DNA from: Hyphomicrobiales bacterium
Lineage (GTDB): Bacteria; Pseudomonadota; Alphaproteobacteria; Rhizobiales; Xanthobacteraceae
Direction: 5' to 3'
Length of the DNA stretch: 17,299 nt
NCBI GenBank assembly: GCA_026400425.1
Contig: JAPLPC010000341.1
Location: 1-17,299 of the forward strand
Shown: positions 7,547 through 12,529 of the stretch, piece after piece
Numbering within the stretch: position 1 is the first letter of the stretch
Layout of the letters: each line of letters opens with the position of its first letter
Translations under genes and position numbers: made by a program
Notes under the pieces: model-generated
What the model was told of the DNA's origin: nothing
The model's database searches: none
The model's input: the letters and a program-made list of their open reading frames with translations, nothing else

Positions 7547-7772
7547 TTTCTACTTTCCAGCGCTGGTATGGGGTCAACTCTTCGGATTTTGTCATAAGAC
7601 CGCTTGCCCGGTCTAGCGCTGCATCTAGCGCCTTTCGGTCCCATCGGGCAGTGCCAGGTATCGGCCCCGGCACAATCCCCTTGGAGCGCCATTGATCGAA
7701 GGCGCCCGGCGTTGAGCATCCGCAGTATTCCGCGGCCTCTTGCTTGGTGAGCCCTCGCTTGATGGCGTTCAT
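7515..7772 (-). CDS. AlpA/excisionase-like winged-helix DNA-binding protein
   Basis: The 85-residue protein has LTKQEAAEYCGCSTPGAFDQ, a MerR/AlpA-like helix-turn-helix at residues 8-27, followed by KGIVPGPIPGTARWDRKALD as the wing, then ALDRASGL. Such proteins sit next to integrase genes and act as recombination directionality factors or regulators of int. The start ATG at 7772 has AAGAGA just upstream and overlaps the previous stop as ATGA. Its end overlaps the integrase N-terminal ORF. Position and fold support an Xis role; that role is inferred. Confidence 0.75.
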   Translation of the reverse strand: MNAIKRGLTKQEAAEYCGCSTPGAFDQWRSKGIVPGPIPGTARWDRKALDAALDRASGLMTKSEELTPYQRWKVENAQKAEASNA

Positions 7773-8023
7773 TTCTCTTGCTCGCTCGAAAGGGCGGTAA
7801 CAAACGCGATTGCGCCAAGGCGACCGGCGATGCGCCCCATCTGGCCACATCCGTTTTGATCAAAGTCACCGCGGCAAGCTACGTCCTTTGTCTTGTGGCA
7901 AATGAAGTGATTATCCTTCGCGCGGATCTCGCGCAAAATCTGCGAACGGCGTGCATTCGAGACAATCTTGTCAGGCCCAAATAAGCATTGGTCGCACCGC
8001 TCCAGCATGACCTTGAATGTCAT
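7769..8023 (-). CDS. Small Cys-rich phage protein of unknown function
   Basis: The 84-residue protein has a CxxC near the N-terminus (ERCDQCLFGPDKIVS) and further cysteines in FICHKTKDVACRG and NGCGQM, so it probably binds a zinc ion. The C-terminal GRLGAIAFV is hydrophobic. I recall similar proteins in actinophage and rhizobial prophages but know no function. It starts 2 nt after the previous stop, with GGAAGGGAAGT as ribosome site, and overlaps the Xis-like gene as ATGA. Confidence 0.7.
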   Translation of the reverse strand: MTFKVMLERCDQCLFGPDKIVSNARRSQILREIRAKDNHFICHKTKDVACRGDFDQNGCGQMGRIAGRLGAIAFVTALSSEQEK

Positions 8024-8024
8024 C

Positions 8025-8495
8025 TTACTTCCCTTCCTGCTCGGTGTGCGAGGAAAGGGCGGCGCGGCGGGCAGCAGCCATCACTGCCTCTAAAGCTGTA
8101 TCGAAACTCGCTTCACCAACGCCGCCGCCAGAACCGCCAGCATTATTGATCAGATACGGGAAACGCCAAGCGCCGTTAGCGAAGTACGGGTAATGCGGAT
8201 GTGCCGAATCTTGGCAATTCGCAAGCGCCCACTCCAAGGCAGCAGTTAGCTCCTCGATCTTCGCCTCGTTAGAGGCAAGGCTGTTCACGGCGCGGACGAT
8301 CAGGGCGGCGTTGGCCTCGATGGTCCTCTCGTTGGTGATCAAGTGCTTCGCCTCTGCTATCTGGCCAGCCACATCACATCCACCCACATCCATGATCGGA
8401 CCGCGACCGTCAGCATCGGTCAGCACATACCAACGATCCTCACTCATCGCGTGAGTGCGGCTGAACTTCCACGGCGTCGGTGTATGCTCACTCAT
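8025..8495 (-). CDS. Phage hypothetical protein with HTPTPW N-terminus
   Basis: The 156-residue protein begins MSEHTPTPWKFSRTH, then has a GRGPIMDVGG segment, and NERTIEANAALIVRAVNSLA followed by a helical IEELTAALEWAL. The HTPTPW start plus NAxLIVRAVN is a recurrent arrangement in phage hypothetical proteins with no known role. The start at 8495 has GAGGG about 8 nt upstream; this ribosome site and start lie inside the right-most-transcribed copy of a 19-bp repeat that flanks the two tRNA genes. An in-frame ATG at 8684 would extend the protein by 63 residues straight through both tRNAs, which I regard as non-native. Confidence 0.72.
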   Translation of the reverse strand: MSEHTPTPWKFSRTHAMSEDRWYVLTDADGRGPIMDVGGCDVAGQIAEAKHLITNERTIEANAALIVRAVNSLASNEAKIEELTAALEWALANCQDSAHPHYPYFANGAWRFPYLINNAGGSGGGVGEASFDTALEAVMAAARRAALSSHTEQEGK

Positions 8496-8510
8496 GATCT
8501 GCCCTCGTGA
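8492..8510 (-). repeat. 19-bp direct repeat, copy 1 (flanks tRNA cassette)
   Basis: TCATGATCTGCCCTCGTGA (plus strand) is identical to 8681-8699. On the transcribed strand it holds a GAGGG ribosome site and the ATG of the HTPTPW gene. Confidence 0.9.
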
Positions 8511-8512
8511 AG

Positions 8513-8591
8513 TGGTGTCCCCGGCTGGATTCGAACCAGCAGAATTTCCGGAGTTTAAATCCGTCGCCTCTACCAATTCGGCTACGGGGAC
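8513..8591 (-). tRNA. Phage tRNA-Leu(UAA), with short variable region
   Basis: On the reverse strand the acceptor GTCCCCG (8591-8585) pairs perfectly with CGGGGAC (8523-8517), followed by discriminator A and an encoded CCA. The T arm is GCTGG-TTCGAAT-CCAGC. The anticodon loop TTTAAAC gives anticodon TAA, and the D region GAATTGGTAGA is Leu-like. The variable region is only about 7 nt, whereas canonical tRNA-Leu has a long class II arm, and the anticodon stem ends in an A-G mismatch. It would read UUA, very rare in a high-GC host. Identity as Leu follows the anticodon; charging is uncertain. Confidence 0.8.
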
Positions 8592-8596
8592 GTGTT

Positions 8597-8674
8597 TGGT
8601 CGGCACGGCAGGACTCGAACCTGCAACCTTGGGAATAGAACTCTCCTGCTCTGGTCCAGTTGAGCTACGTGCCG
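8597..8674 (-). tRNA. Phage tRNA-Arg(UCU)
   Basis: On the reverse strand the acceptor CGGCACG (8674-8668) pairs with CGTGCCG (8607-8601), then discriminator A and encoded CCA. D stem GCTC/GAGC and T arm GCAGG-TTCGAGT-CCTGC are good. The loop GTTCTAT gives anticodon TCT with T33 and A37. The anticodon stem GGAGA/TCCCA has two mismatches, so the fold is imperfect. It lies 5 nt upstream of the Leu tRNA and would read AGA, a rare codon in the host. Confidence 0.78.
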
Positions 8675-8680
8675 AGATAG

Positions 8681-8699
8681 TCATGATCTGCCCTCGTGA
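8681..8699 (-). repeat. 19-bp direct repeat, copy 2 (flanks tRNA cassette)
   Basis: Exact copy of 8492-8510, 189 bp away, just upstream of tRNA-Arg in the direction of transcription. It duplicates a ribosome site and ATG. Confidence 0.9.
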
Positions 8700-8716
8700 T
8701 GGCCTGGGGAAAGGGG

Positions 8717-9061
8717 TTAGGCGGTTGCCTCTACAAGACCACCATGCTTTGCAACGATCGCTTCGATGACGGAGACAGGCACGTATCCGTAAACCGTATT
8801 GGTTGGGTCGGTGTCTGGACCGCCGTCGATATACGGCATCAAGAGTTCTTCACGCTCAGAAGGAAATCCAACTTCAACGGTGCTATAGCGATCGGCAAAG
8901 TCATCCCGCGGGTGTGAGTAGGCTCCGTAATGGCCCTGCACACTCACTGGATCCTTGTAGCTCATCATTCCGCCGAGCATTGACGAATATTCGAAGTGAC
9001 TATGGTCCAAAGCTTTCGGATAAAAACGCTTGAAAAAGGCGTTCACAATATCATCAGCCAT
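8717..9061 (-). CDS. Phage hypothetical protein, 114 aa
   Basis: I do not recognise this family. The soluble protein starts MADDIVNAFFKRFYPK, is rich in Tyr, Asp and His (HSHFEYSSM, GHYGAYSHPRDDF) and ends with a helical VSVIEAIVAKHGGLVEATA. The ATG at 9061 is preceded by GAGGGGAATGAGAAG. It is a member of the leftward early operon and lies directly upstream of the tRNA cassette. Confidence 0.65.
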   Translation of the reverse strand: MADDIVNAFFKRFYPKALDHSHFEYSSMLGGMMSYKDPVSVQGHYGAYSHPRDDFADRYSTVEVGFPSEREELLMPYIDGGPDTDPTNTVYGYVPVSVIEAIVAKHGGLVEATA

Positions 9062-9102
9062 CTTCTCATTCCCCTCTGTTAAAATGCCGGGCTACCGACG
9101 TG

Positions 9103-9243
9103 CTATTCTTCCGTCTCGTCAAATGTCCCGAGAGCGCGGTCTGACTCGTAGTTCACCGATAGATGAACCATGGCTAGTTCGATCTCGTACCGTTTGCGTT
9201 CGGCTAGGTCGGCTTGCCAGATGGCGTGATCTGTTTCGGTCAC
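9103..9243 (-). CDS. Very small phage protein, 46 aa, GTG start
   Basis: A GTG at 9243 overlaps the previous stop as GTGA and opens 46 codons: TETDHAIWQADLAERKRYEI, an amphipathic charged helix, then VHLSVNYESDRALGTFDE. The GTGA coupling and helix-forming composition support it. Function unknown; it lies between two other leftward genes and would otherwise leave a 180-bp gap. Confidence 0.55.
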   Translation of the reverse strand: MTETDHAIWQADLAERKRYEIELAMVHLSVNYESDRALGTFDETEE

Positions 9244-9656
9244 TGTACTGGCTCCGCGTTCGCGTTCACGCCCATAAAGTCAGAAGCGGCAAGACGGACC
9301 GTGCTATACTCGGTCACGTGCAATTGCTCGACGCTAAGATGTTCAAGACGCGTCCAGTCAAGAGAGTCTCGAACGACCTGGAAATGATAGTGACGCTCGC
9401 CGGGGTATCTTGGATAAATCGGGACAGTGCTGACACACTTCCAGTCGTGGCAAAGGTTCTGAATGTGGCCGCGCACGGTACCCTCGGTTTTCCAGAACAT
9501 GCCGCCGCGATGCGTCCAGCTACCGCGTTCATACCAATACTCAGGACCGCGACCGAAAGCGTACGCAGGCCGGCAGTTTGGATGATTGCTGCCACTCACC
9601 AGCGCCTTCCCTGTGATCGTACAGATAATGCGATACATCTTAAATGCTGCAGCCAT
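9240..9656 (-). CDS. Phage hypothetical protein, 138 aa
   Basis: Unrecognised. The protein is rich in Trp, Tyr, His and Arg (GRGPEYWYERGSWTHRGGMF, then HIQNLCHDWKC and PRYPGERHYHFQVV) and has three scattered Cys/His clusters that could bind a metal, but no known motif. It begins 2 nt after the stop of the previous gene, with GAGGG before the ATG; an in-frame ATG at 9638 is an alternative start. The C-terminus overlaps the 46-aa gene. Confidence 0.62.
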   Translation of the reverse strand: MAAAFKMYRIICTITGKALVSGSNHPNCRPAYAFGRGPEYWYERGSWTHRGGMFWKTEGTVRGHIQNLCHDWKCVSTVPIYPRYPGERHYHFQVVRDSLDWTRLEHLSVEQLHVTEYSTVRLAASDFMGVNANAEPVQ

Positions 9657-9657
9657 C

Positions 9658-9849
9658 TCACACCCTCTCCATCATGCGATCGTCGCGGCTATGTTCTTCA
9701 TCACGCCACTCTGCAGGCAGAGCAGCCTCAAGCCGCTCAATGTGCATGCGGGTGAAAGCCGCATCTTCCGGCTGCCCGGTTTCCTCATCGTACTTCGCGT
9801 AGTTCTTGAGCAGGATGATTGCTTGGTGTAATTCTGCTGCGAGTTGCAT
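9658..9849 (-). CDS. Small helical phage protein, 63 aa
   Basis: MQLAAELHQAIILLKNYAKY followed by a charged part EDAAFTRMHIERLEAALPAE, probably two helices. The ATG at 9849 shares its A with the TGA of the preceding gene (TGATG), so translation is coupled. No family recognised. Confidence 0.6.
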   Translation of the reverse strand: MQLAAELHQAIILLKNYAKYDEETGQPEDAAFTRMHIERLEAALPAEWRDEEHSRDDRMMERV

Positions 9850-10013
9850 CACTCATCATCTCCACACATCTCAGCGTAGTTGCGGAAGCCCCGGATGCGA
9901 GCCATGGCATTGGAACGCCGACGAGCCATCAGCTTGCGATAGATCGACTGACGAGCTTCCTCGTCCTTGACGTACCAGCGCACAGGCTCTGATTGGGTGA
10001 GGGGGGCGAGCAT
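9849..10013 (-). CDS. Small basic phage protein, 54 aa
   Basis: An ORF of 54 codons starts at ATG 10013, overlapping the TAA of the gene before it (TAATG), and ends in TGATG with the next. The sequence has WYVKDEEARQSIYRKLMARR followed by MARIRGFRNYAEMCGDDE, a strongly basic helical protein that might bind nucleic acid. The overlaps on both sides are the main support. Function unknown. Confidence 0.6.
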   Translation of the reverse strand: MLAPLTQSEPVRWYVKDEEARQSIYRKLMARRRSNAMARIRGFRNYAEMCGDDE

Positions 10014-10222
10014 TAGGCGGCCTCAGGATCGGCAATCTTGTCTTCCAGATCACCGGGCTCAACTGTGGCGCCTTCGTTGGCCCAGCCGCCATTTGTCCAG
10101 CTCAGCGCATTCCACTGAGAACCATCGCCTTCAACGCGGTCTTGAAGCTTCACCGTGCCCCAGCACGAGGTGAACACCATGCCGTATTCGAGTTCGTCGC
10201 GGCGCTGATACCAGTCGGCCAT
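10013..10222 (-). CDS. First gene of the leftward operon, 69-aa hypothetical protein
   Basis: MADWYQRRDELEYGMVFTSC opens a small protein with a Trp/Gly-rich centre (WNALSWTNGGWANEG) and an acidic end (PGDLEDKIADPEAA). A GGGAGAAGCAGCAAA ribosome region precedes the ATG. It is the first leftward gene after the immunity region. The family is not recognised. Confidence 0.6.
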   Translation of the reverse strand: MADWYQRRDELEYGMVFTSCWGTVKLQDRVEGDGSQWNALSWTNGGWANEGATVEPGDLEDKIADPEAA

Positions 10223-10591
10223 TTTGCTGCTTCTCCCATCTTCCCGCCGCGGGGGCGGGGTGTGATTTGGTAGATGCAGTGTGTATCACATGCACATGGC
10301 GGTCAGTGAAAATGTGCGCCCCATGTACTTTTATTTTTGGGCGTGCTAATCGGCGGGGGAAGTTACCCACCCACCTAACGTGCTTTAGACAGCCGTTTCG
10401 CTCAAAAGTAGAGTTTGAATATGAAAAGAAGCCTCGCCGTCAGGCGCCTATACTGGCTACACGACCGGGAGAGGTTCTATGAGGCTACCGCCGGGGGTGG
10501 TGGGCGGAAATATCCGTACCCCGAGCCATACCCAGAGCATTGGTGGCTCTGGTGGCGGTCGGATCAATAGCCCTATGATTTATATTGGAGG
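10223..10591. promoter_or_regulatory. 369-bp control region upstream of the leftward operon, with one copy of the 18-bp operator-like motif
   Basis: No well-supported gene is seen. The motif AATGTGCGCCCCATGTAC is at 10311-10328. On the reverse strand, abutting it, TTCACT is followed after 17 bp by GATACA, a weak candidate for the promoter of the leftward operon. A short palindrome-like GTGTATCACATGCAC lies at 10280-10294. Two small rightward ORFs are possible: 10421-10570 (49 codons, weak ribosome site, Trp/Tyr-rich end) and 10479-10667 (62 codons, GGGAGAGG 6 nt upstream but low-complexity Gly/Ser/Pro sequence); neither is convincing. Confidence 0.55.
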
Positions 10592-10906
10592 CTATCTCTT
10601 CACTAAATGCCCGACCAGGGAGCGCTTTAGATCGCCGCGGTGCTTGGCTATTATTGCATTAATCTGAACTTGGGGAACGTAACTCAATTCAGCGTAAGAC
10701 CTGATAGCCATTTCTTCGGTCTGGCAGGCAATGAACGCTCGCTCCACACTCTCTTCAGGGTTCCTGAACCGATCCGCCTGCCGCCCCGTAGCTTGCCCGA
10801 CGCAAGAATACCATGGATTGATAAGTCTCGTCGCCAAGTCGGTTGATTGAGATCTTGCCGGCTCGCAAAAGGCGGCGATGAGCAAGAACGGCCACAACTT
10901 TCGCAT
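10592..10906 (-). CDS. Exported small protein in the repressor operon (possible lysogenic conversion gene)
   Basis: The 104-residue protein begins MRKLWPFLLIAAFCEPARSQ, a short Sec signal peptide with likely cleavage near ARS-QS. The mature part has two cysteines, in NPWYSCVGQATG and ERAFIACQTEE, that could form a disulfide in the periplasm. It resembles in outline small conserved periplasmic proteins of Rhizobiales. A strong AAGGAG precedes the ATG at 10906 by 5 nt, and the gene begins 15 nt after the repressor stop, so it is probably transcribed in the lysogen. A role in superinfection exclusion or host fitness is inference only. Confidence 0.7.
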   Translation of the reverse strand: MRKLWPFLLIAAFCEPARSQSTDLATRLINPWYSCVGQATGRQADRFRNPEESVERAFIACQTEEMAIRSYAELSYVPQVQINAIIAKHRGDLKRSLVGHLVKR

Positions 10907-10921
10907 TTTCACTCCTTGGCC

Positions 10922-11269
10922 TTATGTATCTGTCCCGGTTTTCAGAACGGTTCTCGCAAGATCAACGATCATTTCGCGCTGAGTGCCCGGCTTAGCCTGG
11001 TCCCATATAGTCCAAATGCCATCTGGGTCCGTTGGATCCCGCATTAGTAGACTGGCAGGGTCAGTCCCGAACAGTTCCGCCAAAGCTTCTAGCAGCTCCT
11101 GATTATAAGGTTGAAGACCGCGTTCAATGCGACCGAGCTGGGCGTGCGACAGGCCAACATTTTCTCCGACCTGTTCGAGCGTCATCCCCTTCATGTCGCG
11201 CCATTGGCGGATGAATGTTGGCCGGAAGCGCGGACCTTTGAACCTTGGAATCACTGACCTTTTAGCCAT
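10922..11269 (-). CDS. XRE-family phage repressor (CI-like)
   Basis: The 115-residue protein has a helix-turn-helix of the Cro/CI (XRE) type: FRPTFIRQWRDMKGMTLEQV, then GENVGLSHAQLGRIERGLQP, then LLEALAELFGTDPASLL, followed by MRDPTDPDGIWTIWDQAKPG and a short C-terminal helix. The family is common in alphaproteobacterial prophages. It has no RecA-cleavable peptidase domain, so induction must differ from lambda. The ATG at 11269 has no Shine-Dalgarno; a GTG at 11287 is an alternative. It is divergent from the Cro-like gene and shares the operator region with it, which fits the role of lysogeny regulator. Confidence 0.82.
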   Translation of the reverse strand: MAKRSVIPRFKGPRFRPTFIRQWRDMKGMTLEQVGENVGLSHAQLGRIERGLQPYNQELLEALAELFGTDPASLLMRDPTDPDGIWTIWDQAKPGTQREMIVDLARTVLKTGTDT

Positions 11270-11363
11270 GTACGTATGATGCACCACAGCATAATGGCCG
11301 TACAGAACACGGGGTGCACAAAAACTGTTGACGGCAATGTGCGCCCCATGTACATTGCGTCTT
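11270..11363. promoter_or_regulatory. Divergent immunity promoter/operator region
   Basis: The 94 bp between the repressor and Cro-like starts hold a rightward promoter TTGACG (11328-11333), 17 bp, TACATT (11351-11356). The 18-bp motif AATGTGCGCCCCATGTAC (11336-11353) covers the spacer, with AATGT/ACATT as inverted ends (11336-11340, 11351-11355). TATGATGCACC occurs at 11275-11285 and at 11363-11373, and CCATGTAC at 11266-11273 and 11346-11353. TGCACC/GGTGCA form an inverted pair around 11280 and 11315. These are plausible repressor/Cro sites. Confidence 0.7.
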
Positions 11364-11579
11364 ATGATGCACCTTGCCGATTACATGGCCGAGAAGGGCC
11401 TTTCAGACGAAACGGTTGCCGAAGGCATCGAGCGTTCACGTCCTACCGTGAGCCGTATCCGCCGAAAGCTCGTCCGCCCTGATTGGGAGACGATAGAAAA
11501 GATCAAGCAATATACGAACGGCATTTGCACTGCCGATGATTTTCAAAACATCAGCGAAACCGCGGAGCCAGATCAATGA
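11364..11579 (+). CDS. Cro-like helix-turn-helix regulator
   Basis: The 71-residue protein MMHLADYMAEKGLSDETVAE continues with GIERSRPTVSRIRRKLVRPD and WETIEKIKQYTNGI, a compact helix-turn-helix of Cro size. Divergent from the repressor, it is the first rightward gene and the probable early-switch regulator. The start at 11364 (or the next ATG, 11367) lies only 7 nt after the -10 box and has no ribosome site, so the mRNA may be leaderless. The longer frame from TTG 11328 would start inside the promoter and is unlikely. Confidence 0.78.
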   Translation: MMHLADYMAEKGLSDETVAEGIERSRPTVSRIRRKLVRPDWETIEKIKQYTNGICTADDFQNISETAEPDQ

Positions 11580-11806
11580 CTCCGCGCCAATACTTCCCCC
11601 TCGATAAACGCGGACTCTGCAGCGACCTCGACTTGTCGGGATGCTTTGATCAAGTCGATCGCGGCAATCACCACGGTGAACTGCGGGACGGAAACGCCAC
11701 CACGTGTTGCGTAGTTAAATACGCGGATATTTCCGTTGCCGGCGCTCTCGGTCGTAACGTGGCTGATGAAGAACTCAGGCACTCCGTAGAAATCGGCTTC
11801 ACTCAT
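11573..11806 (-). CDS. Phage hypothetical protein, 77 aa, convergent with the Cro-like gene
   Basis: MSEADFYGVPEFFISHVTTE continues with NGNIRVFNYATRGGVSVPQF and VVIAAIDLIKASRQVEVAAE, a small beta-rich then helical protein. Codon usage is sensible (mostly G/C third positions), and GGGGG lies 6 nt before the ATG at 11806. It ends 7 nt inside the Cro-like gene on the opposite strand. The antisense rightward frame from 11576 overlaps the Cro-like stop as ATGA but its protein is Cys/His/Arg-rich and implausible, so I prefer the leftward gene. Function unknown. Confidence 0.62.
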   Translation of the reverse strand: MSEADFYGVPEFFISHVTTESAGNGNIRVFNYATRGGVSVPQFTVVIAAIDLIKASRQVEVAAESAFIEGEVLARSH

Positions 11807-12009
11807 GGAAAACCCCCGCTGTGCAATGGGAACCATGATGTCACATATGTCGGCCAGCGAGCATTAAACTTTAGAGCGGATAGCAACTTTCGATTCCGCG
11901 CCGCGCCATGTTCGATTTCGAAACACTCAACCGATCACGCAACCGCGCATCTTCCAATTGTAGTTCGTGTGGCGAACGCAACGGCATTCGCCGCCTATGG
12001 GAGAACAGC

Positions 12010-12093
12010 ATGACAATCATCGTCATCCAACTCCTCGCATGCGCGATCTTCATCGCAATGACGTTTCAGCCGAATGGTGGAGCACGCCCATGA
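12010..12093 (+). CDS. 27-aa single-pass membrane peptide
   Basis: MTIIVIQLLACAIFIAMTFQ forms one transmembrane span with a short polar tail. GGGAGAAC lies 7 nt before the ATG, and the stop overlaps the next ATG as ATGA, the coupling seen throughout this phage. A longer frame from 11908 adds 34 residues with a CxxC but has no ribosome site. The short size keeps confidence low. Confidence 0.4.
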   Translation: MTIIVIQLLACAIFIAMTFQPNGGARP

Positions 12094-12413
12094 GCATCGG
12101 GGGCAACGACTACTCATGGGCGCCTCGTCATCGCGAGCAGGTACGCAGCTCGCAATTCTATCCCATCACCTATTCGTCCGCGGCCTATGAGCCCGACGTA
12201 AATCTCTCCCTGTCGGCTACTTCCTCCCAGCCGACCAACTTGGCGCTCGGTGAGCGTCCTTTATTTGGTGCCATTCGCGCGCCGTTCGAAGACCGCAAAA
12301 TCACGCAGGCGCTGATCGATGTAGCGGCGGTTGTCGTCGCGTTTCTCCTGATCCTCGTGACTTCGCTCTCTATCGTCGGGAGCCTGTTCATTCTGTTTTT
12401 CGTCGAGATTTAG
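12090..12413 (+). CDS. Putative small membrane protein, 107 aa (conflicts with antisense ORF)
   Basis: Starts MSIGGNDYSWAPRHREQVRS with a polar N-terminal half, then a long hydrophobic C-terminus, VAAVVVAFLLILVTSLSIVG and SLFILFFVEI, for one or two membrane spans. It is coupled by ATGA to the 27-aa peptide. Together they could be a small membrane module, for instance for host-envelope modification, but I recognise no family. The second half overlaps a leftward ORF of similar quality (12261-12500), and third-position GC does not separate them. Confidence 0.42.
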   Translation: MSIGGNDYSWAPRHREQVRSSQFYPITYSSAAYEPDVNLSLSATSSQPTNLALGERPLFGAIRAPFEDRKITQALIDVAAVVVAFLLILVTSLSIVGSLFILFFVEI

Positions 12414-12500
12414 AAATCTGAGCGCGTTCGCGGTTGCAGCCGCGATGCTCACAAAAGGCATCGTATCCAGTTCGTCGTTGTCATTCGCTGCTCTCGTCAT
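12261..12500 (-). CDS. Alternative antisense ORF with an AANDND N-terminus, 79 aa
   Basis: From ATG 12500 the reverse strand reads MTRAANDNDELDTMPF, with a charged middle and NRRYIDQRLRDFAVFERRAN near the end. The N-terminal AANDND stretch is common among small Rhizobiales proteins and the C-terminal helix looks genuine, but no Shine-Dalgarno precedes the ATG and the strand differs from its neighbours. A charged protein antisense to a hydrophobic one can be a reading shadow. Confidence 0.42.
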   Translation of the reverse strand: MTRAANDNDELDTMPFVSIAAATANALRFLNLDEKQNEQAPDDRERSHEDQEKRDDNRRYIDQRLRDFAVFERRANGTK

Positions 12501-12529
12501 GGTCGTAATCAATCATGCGAGGGTTCCAG

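Noticed and set aside
7417..7869. Leftward 150-codon ORF
   Set aside because: It is a frame shadow of the Xis-like and Cys-rich genes, which have overlaps and motifs that it lacks.
8496..8684. N-terminal extension of the HTPTPW gene
   Set aside because: The added 63 codons are the two tRNA genes read as protein; the ATG at 8495 has its own ribosome site.
9030..9755. Rightward 241-codon ORF
   Set aside because: Antisense to four leftward genes coupled by overlaps; no recognisable domain.
9871..10092. Leftward 73-codon ORF
   Set aside because: Shadow of the 54-aa gene, which has exact TAATG and TGATG coupling with its neighbours.
10421..10667. Two small rightward ORFs (10421-10570 and 10479-10667)
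   Set aside because: Weak or no family evidence, low complexity, and the second overlaps the exported protein gene; kept only as possibilities within the control region.
11576..12013. Rightward 145-codon ORF starting by ATGA overlap with the Cro-like gene
   Set aside because: The protein is Cys/His/Arg-rich with no plausible core, while the antisense 77-aa frame has sensible codons and a ribosome site. The ATGA overlap alone is weak proof.
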